A stretch of DNA of 64,000 bases from Lamellibrachia columna (Eukaryota > Annelida > Polychaeta > Sabellida > Siboglinidae), in contig OY759271.1 of assembly GCA_963662155.1 (NCBI GenBank), forward strand, positions 42,428,000 to 42,491,999. Direction: 5' to 3'. Shown here in pieces: positions 42,201 to 51,200 of this stretch. A program made the position numbers and the translations under genes. The stretch's first letter is position 1. Each line of letters begins with the position of its first letter. The notes below the pieces were generated by a model that was given only the letters and a program-made list of their open reading frames with translations, made no database searches and was not told the DNA's origin.

Positions 42201-45200
42201 AATGTCACCTGTCAGCATGTCTGACTGTCACCAGTCAGCATGTTTGACTGATACCTGTCATAATTTTTTACTGTCACCTGTCTGCATTTCAGGCTGCCAC
42301 CTGTCATCATGTCTGCATTTCAGGCTGTCACTTGTCAGCGTGCTTGACTGTCACATTTTCCGATTGCCAAAAATGCTTATTTTACACTTATTTTGTTTTT
42401 TTGCAGATTTTCCGTGCTGACGTGTTTACTTCGATGCTTCAACGCTGACATTGAGCATGTGCCTCCGCATGCGCACAGGATGCTCTGTCGCATGTGCTCC
42501 AAGTACGTGCATCTCTTCTACATCCATCCTTCTGTCCATCGGCTCGTCTGTTTGCTTTGTGCACATATTTTGTCTACTTGTCTCTACCTCTGTTATAATA
42601 ACTGGCTTTGTGCACCAACTTGGGTACGAAGAGGATAAGTAAACATTACAAACATGTCTTCTGTTTCTCCATGTTTCTGTACCTCCATGCATCCTTTTGT
42701 CTTCCCACTTGTCTCATTCCGCACCCTTCATACCAGCCTGGTTGAGACGTCTCCATCTTTCACCCACCTATGTCATCAAGTAAAATCCAATCAAGAAGAA
42801 AGTACAGTATACTATATGGAAAACCTTAAACTAAAATATATATTGGCTGTTGGGAAGTTGTGAGATGTTCAATTTAAGCCTGTTGCCTCCTTTGCAGGAT
42901 TGTGCGGATGGGGTTTGTGGGAGAGTCGAACGAGCTCGCCCCTTCCCGGGCAAACTCCTCGGTCAGTGCCTCCGTCAGCATGGTTGGATCGGTGCGGGAT
43001 TTCTCCGAGTCCGGACGCGTCGCTGTCACCGGGGCCTTCCTCACAGAGCTCACATGTGGTGTCTACCACACAATGTAAGGCAATCACTTGTTCACCTGTT
43101 CCTCACAGAGCTCACCTGTGGTGTCTACCACACAATGTAAGACAATCACTTGTTCCTCTGTTCCTCACAGAGCTCACCTATGGTGTCTACCACACAATGT
43201 AAGGCAATCACTTGTTCGCCTGTTCCTCACAGAGCTCACCTATGGTGTCTACCACACAATGTAAGGCAATCACTTGTTCACCTGTTCCTCACAGAGCTCA
43301 CCTATGGTGTCTACCACACAATGTAAGGCAATCACTTGTTCACCTGTTCCTCACAGAGCTCACATGTGGTGTCTACCACACAATGTAAGGCAATCACTTG
43401 TTCACCTGTTCCTCACAGAGCTCACCTGTGGTGTCTACCACACAATGTAAGACAATCACTTGTTCCTCTGTTCCTCACAGAGCTCACCTATGGTGTCTAC
43501 CACACAATGTAAGGCAATCACTTGTTCGCCTGTTCCTCACAGAGCTCACCTATGGTGTCTACCACACAATGTAAGGCAATCACTTGTTCGCCTGTTCCTC
43601 ACAGAGCTCACCTATGGTGTCTACCACACAATGTAAGGCAATCACTTGTTCACCTGTTCCTCACAGAGCTCACCTATGGTGTCTACCACACAATGTAAGG
43701 CAATCACTTGTTCACCTGTTCCTCACAGAGCTCACCTATGGTGTCTACCACACAATGTAAGGCAATCACTTGTTCACCTGTTCCTCACAGAGCTCACCTA
43801 TGGTGTCTACCACAATGTAAGGCAATCGCATGTTCACCTGTTCCTCACAGAGCTCACCTGTGGTGTCTACCACACAATGTAAGGCAATCGCATGTTCACC
43901 TGTTCGAGGGACCGTGATTCAAATCCACCGGCGGCCGTTTTGAAACTTGGGCAATTTTTTTATGTCACATTGCCAGTGTCTTTTGGGAGAGACACAATGA
44001 GCCGTTGGTTTATAGTATCTATGCCAGGAGAAGTAAAAGATCCTACTCAGGGAAATGGAAAAATCTCTTGTGGACTCATAAAGTCAAGGATCTTGATCTA
44101 CTAAAAGCCCTAGAGCCGCTGCATTAACTGCTGCCAAAGACCTTGCTCTAGTAATGAAGTAAGCACCGTGAGCATCTTGATGTAGTATGTGTCATGTAGA
44201 ACCACTCCTTGATGGTGACACCGTGAGCATCTTGATGTAGTATGTATCATGTAGAACCACTCCTTGATGGTGACACCGTGAGCATCTTGATGTAGTATGT
44301 ATCATGTAGAACCACTCCTTGATGGTGACACCGTGAGCATCTTGATGTAGTATGTGTCATGTAGAACCACTCCTTGATGGTGACACCGTGAGCATCTTGA
44401 TGTAGTATGTATCATGTAGAACCACTCCTTGTTGGTGACACCGTGAGCATCTTGATGTAGTATGTGTCATGTAGAACCACTCCTTGATGGTGACACCATG
44501 AGCATCTTGATGTAGTATGTATCATGTAGAACCACTCCTTGATGGGGACACCGTGAGCATCTTGATGTAGTATGTATCATGTAGAACCACTCCTTGATGG
44601 TGACACCATGAGCATCTTGATGTAGTATGTGTCATGTAGAACCACTCCTTGATGGTGACACCGTGAGCATCTTGATGTAGTATGTATCATGTAGAACCAC
44701 TCCTTGATGGTGACACCGTGAGCATCTTGATGTAGTATGTATCATGTAGAACCACTCCTTGATGGTAACACCATGAGCATCTTGATGTAGTATGTATCAT
44801 GTAGAACCACTCCTTGATGGTGACACCGTGAGCATCTTGATGTAGTATGTGTCATGTAGAACCACTCCTTGATGGTGACACCATGAGCATCTTGATGTAG
44901 TATGTATCATGTAGAACCACTCCTTGATGGTGACACCATGAGCATCTTGATGTAGTATGTATCATGTAGAACCACTCCTTGATGGTGACACCGTGAGCAT
45001 CTTGATGTAGTATGTGTCATGTAGAACCACTCCTTGATGGTGACACCGTGAGCATCTTGATGTAGTATGTATCATGTAGAACCACTCCTTGATGGTGACA
45101 CCATGAGCATCTTGATGTAGTATGTGTCATGTAGAACCACTCCTTGATGGTGACATCGTGAGCATCTTGATGTAGTATGTGTCATGTAGAACCACTCCTT

Positions 45201-48200
45201 GATGGTGACACCATGAGCATCTTGATGTAGTATGTATCATGTAGAACCACTCCTTGATGGTGACACCATGAGCATCTTGATGTAGTATGTATCATGTAGA
45301 ACCACTCCTTGATGGTGACACTGTGAGCATCTTGATGTAGTATGTATCATGTAGAACCACTCCTTGATGGTGACACCGTGAGCATCTTGATGTAGTATGT
45401 ATCATGTAGAACCACTCCTTGATGGTGACACCGTGAGCATCTTGATGTAGTATGTATCATGTAGAACCACTCCTTGATGGTGACACCGTGAGCATCTTGA
45501 TGTAGTATGTATCATGTAGAACCACTCCTTGATGGTGACACCATGAGCATCTTGATGTAGTATGTATCATGTAGAACCACTCCTTGATGGTGACACCGTG
45601 AGCATCTTGATGTAGTATGTATCATGTAGAACCACTCCTTGATGGTGACACCATGAGCATCTTGATGTAGTATGTATCATGTAGAACCACTCCTTGATGG
45701 TGACACCGTGAGCATCTTGATGTAGTATGTATCATGTAGAACCACTCCTTGATGGTGACACCCTGAGCATCTTGATGTAGTATGTATCATGTAGAACCAC
45801 TCCTTGATGGTGACACCGTGAGCATCTTGATGTAGTATGTGTCATGTAGAACCACTCCTTGATGGTGACACCGTGAGCATCTTGATGTAGTATGTGTCAT
45901 GTAGAACCACTCCTTGATGGTGACACCGTGAGCATCTTGATGTAGTATGTATCATGTAGAACCACTCCTTGATGGTGACACCGTGAGCATCTTGATGTAG
46001 TATGTATCATGTAGAACCACTCCTTGATGGTGACACCGTGAGCATCTTGATGTAGTATGTATCATGTAGAACCACTCCTTGATGGTGACACCGTGAGCAT
46101 CTTGATGTAGTATGTATCATGTAGAACCACTCCTTGATGGTGACACCGTGAGCATCTTGATGTAGTATGTATCATGTAGAACCACTCCTTGATGGTGACA
46201 CCGTGAGCATCTTGATGTAGTATGTGTCATGTAGAACCACTCCTTGATGGTGACACCGTGAGCATCTTGATGTAGTATGTGTCATGTAGAACCACTCCTT
46301 GATGGTGACACCGTGAGCATCTTGATGTAGTATGTGTCATGTAGAACCACTCCTTGATGGTGACACCGTGAGCATCTTGATGTAGTATGTGTCATGTAGA
46401 ACCACTCCTTGATGGTGACACCGTGAGCATCTTGATGTAGTATGTATCAGTAGAACCACTCCTTGATGGTGACACCGTGAGCATCTTGATGTAGTATGTA
46501 TCATGTAGAACCACTCCTTGATGGTAACACCATGAGCATCTTGATGTAGTATGTATCATGTAGAACCACACCTTGATGGTGACACCGTGAGCATCTTGAT
46601 GTAGTATGTATCATGTAGAACCACTCCTTGATGGTGACACCGTGAGCATCTTGATGTAGTATGTATCATGTAGAACCACTCCTTGATGGTAACACCATGA
46701 GCATCTTGATGTAGTATGTATCATGTAGAACCACACCTTGATGGTGACACCGTGAGCATCTTGATGTAGTATGTGTCATGTAGAACCACTCCTTGATGGT
46801 GACACCGTGAGCATCTTGATGTAGTATGTGTCATGTAGAACCACTCCTTGATGGTGACACCGTGAGCATCTTGATGTAGTATGTATCAGTAGAACCACTC
46901 CTTGACGGTGACACCATGAGCATCTTGATGTAGTATGTATCAGTAGAACCACTCCTTGATGGTGATGTTTGTGTGTTGTCAGGTACAATGGCCAGACCCA
47001 GCGAGGGATGTTGGCTCTTAACGACCTCCATCAACGTGCCTGCTTCGAGCTCTATTCCGAAGTCATTTTAGTAAGTCAATATATACCAAGCAAAACATGC
47101 ACATGATACCTGTTAATTTTGTATAAAAAATAATCACTGTGTATTTAATTTGAGTTGCCTGCACTCAGTTATATTTAAATCAGGAACAAAGATAATGCTA
47201 TTTTTTTCATTTATAACTATTGTAGCCATACAACAACCACTGATATAACCATTGTAGCCTTACAATAACCACTGATATAACCATTGTAGCCATACAGCAA
47301 CCACTGATATAACCATTGTAGCCATACAATAACCACTGATATAACCATTGTAGCCATACAACAACCACTGATATAACCATTGTAGCCATACAATAACCAA
47401 TGATATAACTGTTGTAGCCATACAACAACTACTGATATAACCATTGTAGCCATACAACAACCTCTGATATAACCATTGTAGCCATACAACAACCACTGAT
47501 ATAACCATTATAGACATACAACAACCACTGATATAACCATTGTAGCCATACAATAACCAATGATAGAACCATTGTAGCCATACAACAACCACTGATATAA
47601 CCATTGTAGCCATACAACAACCTCTGATATAACCATTGTAGCCATACACCAACCACTGATATAACCGTTGTAGCCATACAACAACCACTGATAGAACCAT
47701 TGTAGCCATACAACAACCACTGATATAACCATTGTAGCCATACAACAACCTCTGATATAACCATTGTAGCCATACAACAACCACTGATATAACCATTGTA
47801 GCCATACAACAACCACTGATATAACCATTGTAGCCATACGACAACCACTGATATAACCATTAGTAAGATGTTGTGCAAGTCTCAATGATGCTTTCAATAT
47901 ATAAATGCAAGCTTCAATGTTTTCAATATATATATACATATACATACATACAGCTGTACATATTGTGCACTACACACATGTGTATATACACTACACACAT
48001 GTGTGCATGCACTGCACACGTGTGTATACAATACAATAAAATAATAATGCAATACAATAAAAAACTTTTGTTGCACTAAAATCCTCGGGAAAGATAACTC
48101 AGTGTAGCACTAACTTAATTGATTCGAACTTTGATAACTCAAATACCCATCATAACTCATACCGTGTAACCAGCTACCCAGGATGCACCACCTTGTGTAA

Positions 48201-51200
48201 ATAGCCAACACACATGCACAAAAAACCTTTATTTATAGCACACAGAATGTTATGTCTTATCAAAGCTATTGTATATGTTGCAGTTGACGAATGCAATAAA
48301 GAATGGGTTGAAGCAGAGTCCCCCTGGGGCACACAAGAACAACCCCATGGGCATCTCCATGTCTTCCTCCCCCCATCAGGCGGGCAATATCTCCAAATGT
48401 GCAATTACAAATGCTTCGTTCAGGGCCAAGAAGCTGCCTGGTATGCTGTATGTTCAATGTCATACCAGTGTTTGGAATGGTCGTCGTGTTGCGCTGATAG
48501 ATGTTAACAAATGTATCAGTTTGTCCGAGTTCACGTGGATTGTCTTACATGTGAACATTGCATGATTTAGCAAATTGTCCGCATGTAAATGTTGCTTTGT
48601 AGTACAATGTATTTCATGAAAACAGCTTTTGTTTTCGGCAGAGGTTATCTGCATATTTATTCTATTTATTTGCAGTAGTGAAAGATGATTTTTAAAACAC
48701 TGATAAAATGGCAAAATGTTGACCACTTTGGGACGTATAATTGAGCTTCTGTGAATTTGGTCCCAACAATTTCACAAAATAATTCACCTTGATGTAAATT
48801 TATTAAATAGTCAAATTCCATTTTTATGAGCATAAAAGAAAGGAGCTATACGTTCTTCAAGTAACATAATTTACTCATTATCCCAATTAGTCAGTGTTAA
48901 CTTTGTATCTATGAAATGGCTGCACATATTAGAAGTACCTCCAGTTTGTTAAGTACTATACATGTGCAAAATGGTCTACAAGGTATGATGGGAAATTTGA
49001 AAGTTGTCCTGTATTTTTACTTTCAATTTTTTTTCTTATAAAGCTATCTTGCAATCCCTGTGTGAATGTCACATTGAACTAGGACATATGCCAAGATTGC
49101 CAGTAAGAACAACCTAATGTGCAACTTGAGTGCAAACTGTGATTTTATTTTGACTATAAGTTGTTAAAAGGGAGTGGTGCAGATGTCAGACACCTGCTTA
49201 CAATCCTTGATGCTCTGCCATTTAGTCTCATTCCCCACCAGTGACACCACTCACCATATCGCCACTGCCACAACTTGATTATAAATTCAAAATTGATAGT
49301 TGCAGAGTGGTATAACAGGCGTAACACTATCCACAATTGTCTGCAATTAAACCTGATAGATCTCTGGACAATAATGAGGAGTTTGCCAAATAAAATAAAG
49401 TTTTGAAAGTTGTGAAACGGTGAGTGGGTAATAGAATAGAAATGTCTATGATCAGTTGATATCAAGGTGCAACCTGCAATGCCACCTATTGACAAAACAT
49501 GTAAAAATATCACTTAGTGTCAACAGCTGCAGCCTTTGACACATGTACCATTGCTTTTGATCAGGTTTATTCTGCGACTATTTAGAATTTGAAAGAGATC
49601 ATTGCCAGCCATGCATGTTATTTGAGCCACTGTTTTGTTTGAAGTGGCATTTAGCTTGTATTGTTTGATGTGCGCTGGCTGTATTGCATCCCCCCACCCA
49701 CCTTGCTGTTACCCCTGCTGATGTGCTGCCATCCCTGTAAGTGCTGGAAGTAGTGTGCCTACCCATGCTTTCTCTGTTTTCCTCCAGTTTGCTTTGTGTA
49801 GATCCAAGACATCCATCCTCATCAACTGTCGGTGGAATCACAAGCTGTTCTTGAAATCTTACAGCTACAAAGTCTGTCCATTGCTATCATAAATCATCTT
49901 ATTAACTATATATATTCTAACAGTAACAAATGCGTTTTAATGAACCACATTAAAAATGTGCTTTGACAGTTATCTGTTTAATTTGAATGTTTAGGGTGAA
50001 TATCATGTGGACATTGCATGTGGAGGAGTGATATTCCCATCACAGGAATCTGTGAACCTGACCCAGTAATGAAAATGTTTATCAAGTTGAGAGAATAATT
50101 TAATATAGATTTTATTTTAAGCAAAACTGTATATAATGGTCACTCGCTATGATGTTACGGCAACCAGCCGAAACATCATAGTGAGTAAACATCAGTTGTG
50201 TTTAGAAAATGTAATAAGTGTCAAATTATATTTAGACAATTGTGGTTTATTAAAACACATTTGGAGGATCAAGATGTTAGAATAGATGTAGTTTATACAC
50301 CACTCAAAATAATTAAAGAAACAAATATTGGGGATGGCACACCTGGTCTACCATACAAGTTACACTTCGTGCACTCTATGTGTGATTAGTGGATTGTCTC
50401 AGGTACAAAACAGCTCATGTTTGAATGCCTCTAGATGTGGCTGCAGTCCACATCCCTCCCTATATAAGGAATAGATTTGTGGCACTTTCATTAGCTGGTT
50501 TTTACAGATTTTTTCACAAGCTGAAAAATATTGTCCACAAATGTTTTTTTAATAACTTGTATGCCCCCTCTTCCATTTACACACTCCTGGCAACGACGTG
50601 GCATACTCCTGATGATTCATTTGATGTCATTTTGGTGAATGGCCTGCTTGGGAACACATCAAACTTGGGAACATATCAACCCCCCCGAGTTACCACCCGA
50701 ACCCGTTCACCATCTTCTAGCAGTTGCACAGCCCTGGCAACCTCAGTGGGGTCCAAATGCCGCCTGACAGCACCAGCGACCATCAGGAGACATCCAGCAG
50801 TCACTATCCATGCAGCAAACATCATGACGCCCAAGGACTGGAAAAGTAACTAATTCAAGTGCTACAAAATCCATTCCTTACATAGGGGTGTGGACACGCA
50901 GCCACACCTAGAGGCATTGTCTTCGTGCTTCAGTTCATTCAAACATGAGCTGTTTTGTGGCTAAGATAATCCCCTAATCACACATGGAGTGCACGAAGTG
51001 TAACTTGTATTGTAGACCAGGTCTGCCATCCCCAATATTTGTTCCTTTAATTATTTTGAGTAATGTACTATATAACATGACTTTATGATATATAGTTTAT
51101 ACTATATAACATGACTATGATATATTGTTTATACTATATAACATGACTTTATGATGTATAGTTTATACTATATAACATTGACTTTATGATATATTATATA

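Noticed and set aside
47207..47945. Minus-strand frames up to 194 codons rich in Trp, Leu and Tyr, resembling membrane segments
   Set aside because: They come from the 32-bp array in hyccin intron 9; the hydrophobic look is repeat composition.
50425..50853. 142-codon plus-strand frame
   Set aside because: It lies within the Tc1 derivative, antisense to the transposase remnant.
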